A stretch of DNA of 64,000 nucleotides from Paenibacillus pabuli NBRC 13638 (GTDB lineage: Bacteria > Bacillota > Bacilli > Paenibacillales > Paenibacillaceae). Below the pieces are notes generated by a model. The model saw only the letters and a list, made by a program, of their open reading frames with translations. It did no database searches and had not been told where the DNA came from. The stretch covers positions 124,001 to 188,000 of the forward strand of contig NZ_BCNM01000002.1 of NCBI RefSeq assembly GCF_001514495.1, written 5' to 3'. Below, piece after piece: positions 18,485-27,732 of this stretch; within the stretch, counting starts at the first letter, position 1; every line of letters begins with the position of its first letter. Both the position numbers and the translations under genes were made by a program.

Positions 18485-18868
18485 ATGAAGAGAGGCATGG
18501 CATGGCTTGCAGCCTGTATGTTGACCCTGGTCCTTGCTGCATGTGGAGGAACCGGACAATCCGCCGAATCAAACGGCGAATCCGATTCGGGTGTTACAGC
18601 AAGCGAAGAACTGGTAATCAAAGCGAGCAACTATGAATTCGACCAGCCTGAATACCACTTGAAAAAAGGGGTACCGGTTAAGATTGTCTATGAAAATACG
18701 AACGGTAACCATGGCGTTCTCGTGCCAGAGCTGAACCTTCGGCTGGATACCAAGAACAATTCCAAAGTGATTACTCCCGACAAAGCAGGGGAATTTGAAA
18801 TGTCCTGTTCCGTTTATTGTGGAAGTGGTCATGGAAGTATGATCTCCAAAATTATTGTTGACGAATAG
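18485..18868 (+). CDS. Cupredoxin lipoprotein with a CuA-type copper site
   Basis: The protein of about 127 residues has a lipoprotein signal (LVLAAC, lipid cysteine near residue 20), a low-complexity Ser/Glu linker, and one cupredoxin domain. The CuA ligand set of cytochrome oxidase subunit II is present: one His in NGNHG, then C-x3-C-x3-H-x2-M in CSVYCGSGHGSM. The Glu usually found between the cysteines is Val. No oxidase genes are nearby, so it may be an electron carrier or copper chaperone on the outer membrane face. Two ATGs occur in tandem; the second is six bases from AAGGAGG. Confidence 0.85.
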   Translation: MKRGMAWLAACMLTLVLAACGGTGQSAESNGESDSGVTASEELVIKASNYEFDQPEYHLKKGVPVKIVYENTNGNHGVLVPELNLRLDTKNNSKVITPDKAGEFEMSCSVYCGSGHGSMISKIIVDE

Positions 18869-18881
18869 AGTTCAAAACAAG

Positions 18882-18912
18882 GAGCCCCCGTAACGACGGG
18901 AGCTCTTTCTTC
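18882..18912 (+). terminator. Terminator of the cupredoxin gene
   Basis: GAGCCCCCG and CGGGAGCTC pair with one mismatch (18882-18905), followed by TTTCTTC. Confidence 0.7.
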
Positions 18913-18973
18913 ATTATAACAAATTGTACACAAGTGCGCTGTGCAGGATTCGAGTTATGACATCATCATCAGG

Positions 18974-21682
18974 TTAGGTCTGATCCTGCTCAATCAATTC
19001 AATCCATTCGTTATATTCCGTCTGCAATTTCGTATATTCATCCCGTAACTGGCGGTAATCCGTATTTAGCTGCTCCGCCTTTTCTTGCTCCATCTCACGT
19101 TCAACTTGCAGTAAACGCAATTGATGAGCTGCAAGTTCATACCGCTCACCGATCTCCAGCAATTCATGTTCCATCGTTTGTTTTTCTTCGATCGCCTCGG
19201 TATGCTGCTTGGCAAGCTGCTCGCGCTCCTGCTTCAGCTCTTCTACCTTTTCAACACTGGCGGCGCTCTCTTTCTGCCAGAGGTTTAATTCGTTCTCCAG
19301 TGCCGCCCAGCGATCCTTCCAGGATTGCTCCTGAGCCGCCCATTCATCTGCACGACGCTGCCAAACCTGTTCTTGTTGCTCCGCCTGTTCTACCTTGGTG
19401 CTTAACTCACCTTCCCTAGCAGTCAGCTGTTGCAGGCGAGAAGAAAGCTCTGCTTGTTTCGCAGATAATTCTTCATGCTTGATTTGCCACTCCAGTGCTT
19501 CCTCCTCTGTCTGAGTTAGCAGACTGCCTTGTTCATTCATCCGTTCAGATAGCTGTTTGGCATGCTGTCTGGATTCTTCAAGGGCACGAACGATTTCTTC
19601 CTTTTCTTCACTCATTTTATTCAGTTTGCGATTATAGTCCTCTTCACGTTGAAGTGCATCGCTGTAATCCTTACGGATTTGTTTATAACTTTCCTGCAGC
19701 TGGTACAGCTCTGCACGGACTTCATTCATTTCCTGGCTAATTTCTTCTCGTTCTTGCTCCATGAGGCTTGCTCGCGCTATATAACGTTCGGTTTCTTCAC
19801 CAGCATGGCGAGCCTCTTCTTTAACCACAGACAATTCATCATGAAGAGACTGCACGCCCAATTCCAGCGTCTCATTTTGCTCTGCAGCTTCAAGAACCTG
19901 AGTTTCCAATTCACCGATCTCAATCAGACGTTGTTCCGCTTTTTCTTTCCAAGATTGCTCGCTTTGCGTCAGTGTACTGATCTCATTTTGCAAAGTGCGA
20001 ACTGCTGCATGGGCCTGCTCAAGCACTTTTTGCAATCTGCGCTGCTCATCCTCGGATTTCACTTCGGCTTCACGGAGTTTTGTGATCTCCTGTTCAAGCT
20101 GGGCATGCTGCTCCTGAACTTTGCGCAGCTGTGCTGTCAGAGAGGTTTCACGCTCAACGGTCTCGTTATACTGCTGCTTCCATTGCTGCTGCGCTTCCCG
20201 GGACTGTTGGACATCAGCTTCTGCGTTACGAAGCTGTTTATGCAACTCTGCACTGTCTGCTTTCAATTGTTCCAGTTGCTGCTCAAGTTCCGTAATTCGA
20301 CGAAGCTGAACATCCTGTTCCTGTTTGTATACGGCTTGTTCATTGCGCAACGTCTCCGTTTGGCTACGCTCCTGTTGGAGCTGCTGCTCCTGATCCACCA
20401 TTACCTCTTGAGCATTCTTGAGTTGCTTCCGTACTTCGACTAATTGACCTTCAATATCTGTCAGGCGCACCTGCGCCTGTTTACGTTCTTCCTCAAGCTG
20501 CTGCTTCAGCTTGCTGCGTTCCTCTTGCAGCAAAGCCTCAGCCGTTACTGCTGCTTCGGCTGCCTGAGCCCGGGCCGCTTCATTGATTTGTTGAATCTGC
20601 TCTTCATAAGCTGCTTCTTTTTCCAGCCATTCCAATTCGGCCTGTTCGGATGATTCCTTGAACGTTGCATTCAGCTCTTCGATCTCAGCTCGTCGCTTCT
20701 GCTCTGCTTGTTGCAGCAGTGCTGTCTGTTCTTCCTTTGCCTTTACAGTCAGTTCTTGCGCATGGTTCGCAGCAGTTTGCTTTGCCTGCTGGATACGCTT
20801 TTCCATCTCGGACTGAAGTTCACGATATCGAAGCTGGGCATCTTCCTGAACTTTTTGCAATTGGACCTCGGCTTGTTCCAATTCAGATAGAATTGCAGCT
20901 TCGGCTTGTTCTTTAGCCACTTGTATCTGCTGTGCAGCCTGAACTTCAATTTTCTGACGCTCTGCCACAGCTCGTGCTTCTGCTTCTTTCAGTTGAGCCG
21001 CTGTCTTATCCTGCAGTTCCTTGTATTGTGCGGTCGCTTTGGCCTGAGCCTGCTGTAGCTCCGTTGCTGCGCGTGACTGTGCTTCCTTCAGCTGGATCGC
21101 CGCTTGAGTCTGTGCATTTTTGAGTTGATTTGCTGCTTTTTCTTCCGCTTCTTTCAGACGGACCTGCGCCTTCTCTTCCGCTGCTTTCAATTGAGCCGCA
21201 GTTTGAGCCTGAAGCTTCTGCTCACGATCTGCTGCCTGAGCTCGTTCCTGCTCAAGCAATGCATTGAGCTTGGCCACCTCTGCCTGCTGGTCCTTCTGGA
21301 GCTTTGCAAGAGCCTGTTCCGCCTCATTCTTTAGCTTCGCTGCTTCAGCCAAAGCGAGATCTCGACGTTCCAATTCCTGCTGATGTTCACTTTGTATGGC
21401 GTTCAGCCGATTGAGTTCATTTCTCATTTCGGTACGTTCACCGGTCAGCATTTTCAGCTCATTCCGAATTTCCTGAGTCTGAAGAGACTGCTCAGCCATA
21501 TGTACAGCTGCCAGCACCGCAATGCGCGGAGTATCCAGTCGGGAATGATGTTTGGAGATGGCGCTCATTCGCTCATCCACCAGATTAGCTACTTGTTTCA
21601 TATAGTCGGCACTGCTGCCAACCAGTTTATAGGAAGTCCCGTAGATCTCTACGGTGACGCGTGTACGATCAGGTGTAGTCAC
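18974..21682 (-). CDS. zapA: Giant ZapA-domain protein with a long coiled coil
   Basis: The first 85 or so residues are a cell division protein ZapA domain: RVTVEIYGTSYKLVGSSADYM, ANLVDERMSAISKHH, and RIAVLAAVHMAEQSL. ZapA bundles FtsZ and is normally 85-110 residues, but here the frame continues to about 902 residues, nearly all charged coiled coil rich in Gln, Glu, Ala and Leu. Residues 162-304 form 13 consecutive 11-residue units of the type AxxLKxAxxKA; the rest is heptad-like. The start is GTG at 21682, eight bases after AAGGAGG. Its place between pheT and mutS2 matches the usual zapA locus, so the domain assignment is firm; the role of the extension is unknown. Confidence 0.85.
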   Translation of the reverse strand: MTTPDRTRVTVEIYGTSYKLVGSSADYMKQVANLVDERMSAISKHHSRLDTPRIAVLAAVHMAEQSLQTQEIRNELKMLTGERTEMRNELNRLNAIQSEHQQELERRDLALAEAAKLKNEAEQALAKLQKDQQAEVAKLNALLEQERAQAADREQKLQAQTAAQLKAAEEKAQVRLKEAEEKAANQLKNAQTQAAIQLKEAQSRAATELQQAQAKATAQYKELQDKTAAQLKEAEARAVAERQKIEVQAAQQIQVAKEQAEAAILSELEQAEVQLQKVQEDAQLRYRELQSEMEKRIQQAKQTAANHAQELTVKAKEEQTALLQQAEQKRRAEIEELNATFKESSEQAELEWLEKEAAYEEQIQQINEAARAQAAEAAVTAEALLQEERSKLKQQLEEERKQAQVRLTDIEGQLVEVRKQLKNAQEVMVDQEQQLQQERSQTETLRNEQAVYKQEQDVQLRRITELEQQLEQLKADSAELHKQLRNAEADVQQSREAQQQWKQQYNETVERETSLTAQLRKVQEQHAQLEQEITKLREAEVKSEDEQRRLQKVLEQAHAAVRTLQNEISTLTQSEQSWKEKAEQRLIEIGELETQVLEAAEQNETLELGVQSLHDELSVVKEEARHAGEETERYIARASLMEQEREEISQEMNEVRAELYQLQESYKQIRKDYSDALQREEDYNRKLNKMSEEKEEIVRALEESRQHAKQLSERMNEQGSLLTQTEEEALEWQIKHEELSAKQAELSSRLQQLTAREGELSTKVEQAEQQEQVWQRRADEWAAQEQSWKDRWAALENELNLWQKESAASVEKVEELKQEREQLAKQHTEAIEEKQTMEHELLEIGERYELAAHQLRLLQVEREMEQEKAEQLNTDYRQLRDEYTKLQTEYNEWIELIEQDQT
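20771..21199 (-). repeat. 13 tandem hendecad (33-base) coding repeats in the ZapA-like gene
   Basis: The translated units run AAQLKAAEEKA, QVRLKEAEEKA, ANQLKNAQTQA, AIQLKEAQSRA and so on to EKRIQQAKQTA, each 11 residues, with no gap. Hendecads favour a straight or slightly right-handed coiled coil. Confidence 0.8.
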
Positions 21683-21729
21683 AGTTGTGCCCTCCTTCAA
21701 GTCTGTATGTTGATTCTAAGCTGTAAAAC

Positions 21730-21776
21730 AAAAAAAGTCACATCGATCCTCTAATGCTAAGGATTCGATGTGACTT
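21730..21776 (-). terminator. Terminator of pheST
   Basis: AGTCACATCGA pairs perfectly with TCGATGTGACT (21736-21775), followed on the minus strand by seven T. It separates pheT from the ZapA-like gene. Confidence 0.85.
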
Positions 21777-21820
21777 CAAGCAATTCCTGCTAATCTTTGT
21801 TCAAAAAATTGACTTATGTT

Positions 21821-24274
21821 CTATTTACGCAATTCGGCTCCGAATTGCTCTTCCAGACGAGCAACCACACGAGCATGAACCTCGGTAATTTCTTCATCAG
21901 TCAAAGTCCGTTCACGATTGCGATAAACGAGAGCCATAGCTACGCTCTTCTTGTCATCACCCAGTTTGCTGCCTGTGAACACATCAAATACCTGTACCGT
22001 TTGCAGCAGCTCACCCGCAGATTCACGAATGGCACGCAGCATATCCCCTGCTTCGATATCTTTGCTAACAACCACGGCAATATCCCGCTCAACTGCTGGG
22101 AAACGTGGAAGCTCACGATAACGGATGTCCGTATCCGCTTCGCTGTAGATCGCTTCAAGTCCAATCTCGGCGAGGTACACGTCGTTCAGATCATATTGCT
22201 GCTGCAGTTCAGGATGCAATTGACCCATCGTACCGATCAATTTGCCTTCACTGCCATCTTTAGCTTCCAAGTATACAGATGCAGAACGTCCCGGGTGGAA
22301 TCCTTCAGGACTGTCAGCCACCAGACGAATACGTTGCTCCAGACCCACGTAGGCGAACAGGTTCTCAAGTGCACCTTTCAGATCGAAGAAGTCCACTTTT
22401 TCTGCTCCCACATTCCACTGCTGGGATGCCCGATTTCCCGTAAGCAGCAAGCTCAACACCGGAATTTCGTGTGGCTGCTTGGTCAGCTTCTCCTCTTCGG
22501 TGAAGAACACACTGCCCACTTCGAACACAGCCAGTGAATCGGCTTTGCGATTCATGTTGTACACTGCTGCATCCAGCATTTGCGGTAAAATGCTCTTGCG
22601 GAGCACACTGCGATCCTCACTCATTGGCATAGCCAGCTTCACCGCTTGACTGCCTTCTGTCAAAGCGGGGAACAAGGATACGTTGTTCGGGTGAACGAAC
22701 GAATAACTGATCATTTCCTGCCAGCCGCTGCCTGCAAACAGACCACGAATGGTACGTCGCATTGCCTGGGATGGTGTGTAAGCACCTGGTGTTGTTGGTC
22801 CTTCGATCAATGTGGTTGGAATATTGTCATATCCATACAAACGGGCAATCTCTTCAAACAGATCCACATCAAGGGTAATATCCCCTCTGCGGCTTGGCAC
22901 TTCCACATCAAGCAGACCCTGCTTCGCATCACCACACGCAAAGTGCAGACGAGCGAAAATGGTTTTCACTTCAAGGAGGGACAAATCCGTTCCCAGATAT
23001 CGATTCAGTTTATCCAGCGACAGCTGCACAACACGTTTATCCGCACCCGCTGTTCCCGCTTCCACAATCCCTTGATGAACTTCGCCTTCCGCATAACGCT
23101 GGATTAACTCAGCCGCACGATTCAACGCCGTAATGACAGCAGCCGGGTCAACTTCCTTTTCAAAACGCATGCTTGCTTCGGAACGCAGCCCCAGTTGGCG
23201 CGACGTTTTCCGAACGGTTCCGCCGTCGAACTTGGCGGATTCCAGCAACAGATTCACTGTGGTTTCCGATACCTCGGAATTTTCGCCACCCATAACACCC
23301 GCGATGGCTACCGGTTTCACGCCATCTGTAATAAGCAGCATATGCGGTTCCAGCTTGCGCTCCTGGCTATCCAGGGTCACGATCGTTTCGCCTTCTTTGG
23401 CCATCCGCACTTCAATGTGGCCCTTCTCCAGCTTATCTGCATCAAATGCATGCAGCGGTTGTCCGTATTCCAGCATGACATAGTTCGTGATGTCAACGAT
23501 ATTATTAATCGGACGGATACCAGCAGCCATCAACCGGTTTTGCATCCATTGCGGAGACGCTCCAAGCTTGATCCCAGTTATATAGCGGGCTGCATAATGA
23601 CTGCATTGTTCGCCAGCCGTAATCTCAACCGAGATATGATTCGCAGCCGCATCACTGATTTCCACCAGCTGCTCTTTGGGATCAGGCAGCTTCACTTCAC
23701 GACCCAGGATGGCACCAACTTCATAAGCCGCGCCACGCATGCTGAGACAGTCGGAACGATTTGGCGTCAGGTCCAGTTCAAGCACATAATCATCAAGACC
23801 GAGAACCTGGCTGATTGGCGTGCCAATCTCCGTCTGTTCTGGCAGAACGAGAATGCCTTCCTGCTGGTCTTTCGGCAGCAACTTGTCGTTCATACCCAGC
23901 TCTTTCGCAGAGCAGATCATGCCAAGGGACACGACGCCGCGCAGCTTGGCTTTTTTGATATCGAGTCCACCAGGGAGCTTCGCTCCGACCAGGGCAACGA
24001 CTACTTTTTGACCAGCATCCACATTTTTTGCACCACATACGATTTGCAGATCCTCTTCCTGACCGGCATCAATCACACATACATTCAGCTTGTCAGCGTC
24101 AGGGTGCTTCTCCTTGCTCTTCACGTAACCGACAACCACGTTATGCACGCCCTGGTTCCGGTTCTCCACTACATCAATCTCGATCCCCGCTCGGGTGATT
24201 TTCTCAGCCAATTCTTGCGGTTCCACGCCTTCCAGCGCGATATAATCAGACAGCCAATCTGTCGATACTCTCAT
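21821..24274 (-). CDS. pheT: Phenylalanyl-tRNA synthetase beta subunit
   Basis: The 817-residue beta subunit of the heterotetrameric synthetase has an N-terminal tRNA-binding OB domain (KEKHPDADKLNVCVIDAG, then IVCGAKNV), B3/B4 editing domain (LTPNRSDCLS, near residue 170), B5 domain (INNIVDITNYVMLEYGQPLHAFD), and a C-terminal anticodon-binding fold (RFPAVERDIAVVV). Length and order are normal. It follows pheS after about 70 bases that include a small GGGCG/CGCCC hairpin. Confidence 0.97.
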   Translation of the reverse strand: MRVSTDWLSDYIALEGVEPQELAEKITRAGIEIDVVENRNQGVHNVVVGYVKSKEKHPDADKLNVCVIDAGQEEDLQIVCGAKNVDAGQKVVVALVGAKLPGGLDIKKAKLRGVVSLGMICSAKELGMNDKLLPKDQQEGILVLPEQTEIGTPISQVLGLDDYVLELDLTPNRSDCLSMRGAAYEVGAILGREVKLPDPKEQLVEISDAAANHISVEITAGEQCSHYAARYITGIKLGASPQWMQNRLMAAGIRPINNIVDITNYVMLEYGQPLHAFDADKLEKGHIEVRMAKEGETIVTLDSQERKLEPHMLLITDGVKPVAIAGVMGGENSEVSETTVNLLLESAKFDGGTVRKTSRQLGLRSEASMRFEKEVDPAAVITALNRAAELIQRYAEGEVHQGIVEAGTAGADKRVVQLSLDKLNRYLGTDLSLLEVKTIFARLHFACGDAKQGLLDVEVPSRRGDITLDVDLFEEIARLYGYDNIPTTLIEGPTTPGAYTPSQAMRRTIRGLFAGSGWQEMISYSFVHPNNVSLFPALTEGSQAVKLAMPMSEDRSVLRKSILPQMLDAAVYNMNRKADSLAVFEVGSVFFTEEEKLTKQPHEIPVLSLLLTGNRASQQWNVGAEKVDFFDLKGALENLFAYVGLEQRIRLVADSPEGFHPGRSASVYLEAKDGSEGKLIGTMGQLHPELQQQYDLNDVYLAEIGLEAIYSEADTDIRYRELPRFPAVERDIAVVVSKDIEAGDMLRAIRESAGELLQTVQVFDVFTGSKLGDDKKSVAMALVYRNRERTLTDEEITEVHARVVARLEEQFGAELRK

Positions 24275-24346
24275 GGACGTTCACTTCCTAATCTATGAAT
24301 TGGTGTTGCAAATGAAGGGCGTTCGCCCTGTATGCTACTTCGGTAT

Positions 24347-25381
24347 TTACAGTCGTCCGAACTGTTTCAGGAACGCCATATCACTGTTGTAGAAATGACG
24401 AATATCATCAATGCCATATTTCAGCATGGCAATACGCTCTACGCCCATTCCGAATGCAAACCCACTGTATTTCTCCGGATCATAACCGCCCATCTCGAGC
24501 ACTTTCGGATGAACCATACCGCCGCCTAGGATTTCAAGCCAGCCCGTCTGTTTACATACCCGGCAGCCACTGCCGCCGCATTGTACACAAGTTACATCCA
24601 CTTCCGCACTTGGCTCCGTGAACGGGAAGAAGCTTGGACGCAGACGAATTTCGGTGTGTGCACCGAACATTTCGCGTACGAATTGCAGCAAAGTACCTTT
24701 CAGGTCACTCATGCGAATGTTCTCGCTAATGACCAACCCCTCAACCTGATTGAACTGAAACGAATGCGTTGCATCGTCATCGTCACGACGGTATACTTTC
24801 CCCGGACAGATGACCTTAACAGGTACTTCGCCTTTCATGCTTTGCATGGTGCGAACTTGAACGGGTGACGTATGTGTACGCATCAACAGATCCTCCGTTA
24901 CATAGAAGGAATCCTGCATATCACGCGCCGGATGGTTCTTCGGCAGATTCAGCGCTTCGAAGTTATAATAATCCATTTCAACCTCAGGACCTTCCGCTAC
25001 GCGGTAGCCCATACCGATGAAAATATCTTCGATTTCCTGTACCACTTTGGTCAGTGGATGCAGTCCGCCCTGGCGTCCGCGACGTCCCGGCAGGGTCACA
25101 TCAATTTTCTCGGATTGCAGACGTTTCGCCGTCTCTTCCTTTTGGAACTGCTCCTGCTTGCTGTCAATGACTTCTTCAATGGCACCGCGAACATCATTGG
25201 CAACCTGGCCGATCACCGGACGTTCCTCTGCACTAAGCGCACCCATTCCGCGCAAAATCTCGGTCAATGCACCCTTCTTTCCCAAATACTTTACACGCAG
25301 ATCACTCAGCGTCTGTGGATCGTTCACGCCAGACAGCTGTTCCAGCGCTTCGATCTTTAATGCCTCCAAACGTTCTTTCAT
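24347..25381 (-). CDS. pheS: Phenylalanyl-tRNA synthetase alpha subunit
   Basis: The 344-residue catalytic alpha subunit starts with a coiled-coil tRNA-contact arm, followed by the class II motifs: motif 2 around TSPVQVRTM..., [12 protein letters not shown], and motif 3 [18 protein letters not shown]. The expected alanine-type residue of the Phe pocket lies in SGFAFG. Expression is controlled by the T-box leader immediately upstream, with pheT cotranscribed. Confidence 0.97.
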   Translation of the reverse strand: MKERLEALKIEALEQLSGVNDPQTLSDLRVKYLGKKGALTEILRGMGALSAEERPVIGQVANDVRGAIEEVIDSKQEQFQKEETAKRLQSEKIDVTLPGRRGRQGGLHPLTKVVQEIEDIFIGMGYRVAEGPEVEMDYYNFEALNLPKNHPARDMQDSFYVTEDLLMRTHTSPVQVRTMQSMKGEVPVKVICPGKVYRRDDDDATHSFQFNQVEGLVISENIRMSDLKGTLLQFVREMFGAHTEIRLRPSFFPFTEPSAEVDVTCVQCGGSGCRVCKQTGWLEILGGGMVHPKVLEMGGYDPEKYSGFAFGMGVERIAMLKYGIDDIRHFYNSDMAFLKQFGRL

Positions 25382-25394
25382 GTGTAAATGCCCC

Positions 25395-25740
25395 CTTTAT
25401 GTGGTTTAATGCAACAAAAAAAGGCCTTCTCTCCCCTGAAGGGACGAAAAGACCGTGGTACCACCCTTGTTAGACATTCAGTGCTGCCCTGCCCTTCCGG
25501 CCTGCAACATGTCTGCCTCACTCTATACGGAATAACGACCGTTAACCGTTAACCCCTACTAACTCCTGCGATGAATCGCATGATATGGTTCAGGGAACCG
25601 CTCCGGAGTGAATTTCAGCAGCCTTGTTCTACAGAAACGCTCTCAATCTACGGCGCTTCCTCCCTGTCCAGAGGCACTGCTTACTTGTCTCCATCATCAC
25701 GTTTGCATGTCAGAAAAACCTTTAAATTTACTGATGATCG
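25395..25740 (-). promoter_or_regulatory. T-box leader (Phe) of pheST
   Basis: The minus strand carries the T-box core GGGTGGTACCACGG (around 25453-25468), followed by a terminator stem (CTTCTCTCCCC against GGGGAGAGAAG) and a T7 run near 25420. In the stem I specifier loop a TTC phenylalanine codon lies at 25610-25612, flanked by GAAA and ACTCC. Uncharged tRNA-Phe is expected to stabilise the antiterminator. Confidence 0.93.
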
Positions 25741-25746
25741 TCCATT

Positions 25747-25775
25747 ATTATATGCAAAATCACTCGAAATAGCAA
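25747..25775 (-). promoter_or_regulatory. Sigma-A promoter of pheST
   Basis: TTGCTA (25770-25775) and TATAAT (25747-25752) on the minus strand are separated by exactly 17 bases. The transcript would start at the head of the T-box. Confidence 0.8.
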
Positions 25776-25839
25776 GCTGTAAAGCCGCGTGATGTAACGT
25801 TATGCCCAAAAATGAGATTGAATTCGCTTCGTCAATCCA

Positions 25840-27732
25840 TTACTTCTGTTTTCGCAGCTCATGCAGCTGCTTCAAACGACGCTGAATTTCGCGAACCACG
25901 GCAACCTCAGCCGCCCGTTCGACTGCATCATCAGGCTTAGTTAACACCTCATTGCCTGCACTGTTCATGGGAGATAACAACTCGGACAACCGCATTTCAA
26001 GCCGCAGCCGTTCATCGTCTGACTCCCGAACCTCTAGGGCAGACTCTCGCAGTTTGATAGATTGCTCCCAGTCCTCCACTCCACCCTCAAACAGCGCAGT
26101 CTTGCCACCCGCCTCCAGATCAAGCAAACGATTGGCGAGTACTTTGGTCAGCATACGGTCATGGGATACGAGTACCAGCGCTCCGGATGCCTGCTTCAAT
26201 ATATTCTCCATTACTTCCTGTGTGTCAATATCCAGATAATTCGTCGGTTCATCCAATACCAGCAGATTGGCCCCACCGAAATACAACCGCAGGAAAGCAA
26301 CCCTGCACTTCTCCCCCATACTCAAATTCCCAATACGCTTGAACACATCATCCCGCGAGAATAAAAAGCATCCCAGAATGGTACGTGCAGCGCTTTGGGT
26401 CATAGATGGGAGACTGAGCAAACTGTCCAGGAGCGTCTCACTTTCCGGTAACCCCTCAAGCTCCTGCGAAAAATAGCCGATCTTTAGCTGCGGATGGCGT
26501 GTCACCTTGCCTTGGCTTGGTTCCAGTTCGCCAATCATCAGTTTGAGCAGTGTCGTCTTGCCAGTTCCATTCGGTCCGCGTACGGCAAGACGATCTCCAC
26601 GTTCGATGGCAAGCCGAAGGTTGTGAAGCAATGTAAGCCCTCCCGGATAACCAAAGCTAACGTCTTGCAGTGCAAGGAGCTGACGGGCAGCCAGTGTATC
26701 CACCTGCAGTTCCATGTTTAATTTGGCAGCTTCACCAGGTTTATCCACCCGTTCTTTCTCCAGACGCTCCAATTGTTTCTGTTTGGCATGGTAGCGGGAA
26801 ATATTCTTGTTGGCCTTTGCTTTGTAGAAGCTCTGAGTGATTTTGACCTCCACATCGGTCGCTGAATTATGAGCCTGATGAAACCACTGCTGATAATTGC
26901 GAATCGTCTCTTCCAGCGCCTTCCGCTCCAGCTCCTGCCTGCGGTACGTTGCTTCCTGCTCACGCCATTCGCGTTCCTTATGGCCTTTGTAATCCGTGTA
27001 GCCCCCTTTATATTTGGTCAGTGCATCCGAGCTGAACTCAACAACACCCGTTGCCACCTGGTCAATAAAGGTCCGGTCATGAGAGACAAACAGCAGTGTA
27101 CCCGTATAGGAGGAGAGCCATTCTTCAAGCCAGCGCATACTTTCTTCATCCAGATGATTTGTCGGTTCATCCAGAATCAAAAATTTCGGTTTACTGACCA
27201 GCAGTCCCGCGAGTCTAGCCTTTGTTTTTTGTCCGCCGCTCAAGGAATGATACGGCCTGCTCCAATGTTCCGACGATAACCCGAGACGCGTCAGTACCTT
27301 CTCTACCTCAGTCTCCCACATATACCCGTTCAGCAGCTCATATTGTTCCATTGCGATAGTATACGCTGCGAGTAACCGCTGCTCATCTTCTACATTACTC
27401 TTGCTCATCTGCCGTTCCAGCTCTTCCAGGTCACGCTTCACCTCGTAGATCTGCCCACTTTCCTGCCGGACGGCATCAAGCACATTAATATCAGGTTCTA
27501 TCACGGAGCGCTGGCGCATGAATCCCCACTCCTGCTGCGGAATGTGGCGTTCAATACGTCCACCCCCTTCTTCTTCTCCAAGAATGATGCGTAGTAAGGT
27601 GGTCTTGCCACACCCGTTGCGACCCAAAATGGCAAGCCGCTCACCTTCATTTATTTCCAGATTCAATCCTGCGAACAACTCATTCCCGTTCCATTCTTTC
27701 GATACTTCATGTAGGCGTACCATTGTCATCAT
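25840..27732 (-). CDS. ABC-F family ATPase (ribosome-protection type)
   Basis: This 630-residue protein has two ABC domains and no membrane segment. Site 1 has Walker A GRNGCGKTT (residues 37-45), signature LSGGQ and Walker B FLILDEPTNHLDEES; site 2 has GPNGTGKTT, LSMGEK and LLVLDEPTNYLDID. A charged linker (roughly residues 250-350) would reach the peptidyl-transferase centre from the E site. ABC-F proteins act on ribosomes; some confer macrolide, lincosamide or pleuromutilin resistance, others are translation factors. The long leader with terminator upstream favours a drug-inducible resistance type, which is inference. Confidence 0.88.
   Translation of the reverse strand: MMTMVRLHEVSKEWNGNELFAGLNLEINEGERLAILGRNGCGKTTLLRIILGEEEGGGRIERHIPQQEWGFMRQRSVIEPDINVLDAVRQESGQIYEVKRDLEELERQMSKSNVEDEQRLLAAYTIAMEQYELLNGYMWETEVEKVLTRLGLSSEHWSRPYHSLSGGQKTKARLAGLLVSKPKFLILDEPTNHLDEESMRWLEEWLSSYTGTLLFVSHDRTFIDQVATGVVEFSSDALTKYKGGYTDYKGHKEREWREQEATYRRQELERKALEETIRNYQQWFHQAHNSATDVEVKITQSFYKAKANKNISRYHAKQKQLERLEKERVDKPGEAAKLNMELQVDTLAARQLLALQDVSFGYPGGLTLLHNLRLAIERGDRLAVRGPNGTGKTTLLKLMIGELEPSQGKVTRHPQLKIGYFSQELEGLPESETLLDSLLSLPSMTQSAARTILGCFLFSRDDVFKRIGNLSMGEKCRVAFLRLYFGGANLLVLDEPTNYLDIDTQEVMENILKQASGALVLVSHDRMLTKVLANRLLDLEAGGKTALFEGGVEDWEQSIKLRESALEVRESDDERLRLEMRLSELLSPMNSAGNEVLTKPDDAVERAAEVAVVREIQRRLKQLHELRKQK

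Noticed and set aside
19562..20443. 293-codon plus-strand frame opposite the ZapA-like gene
   Set aside because: It is a Leu/Phe-rich mirror of the Gln/Glu-rich coiled coil, a composition effect.
23195..24298. 367-codon plus-strand frame opposite pheT
   Set aside because: Antisense to a certain gene, no ribosome site, no recognisable domain.
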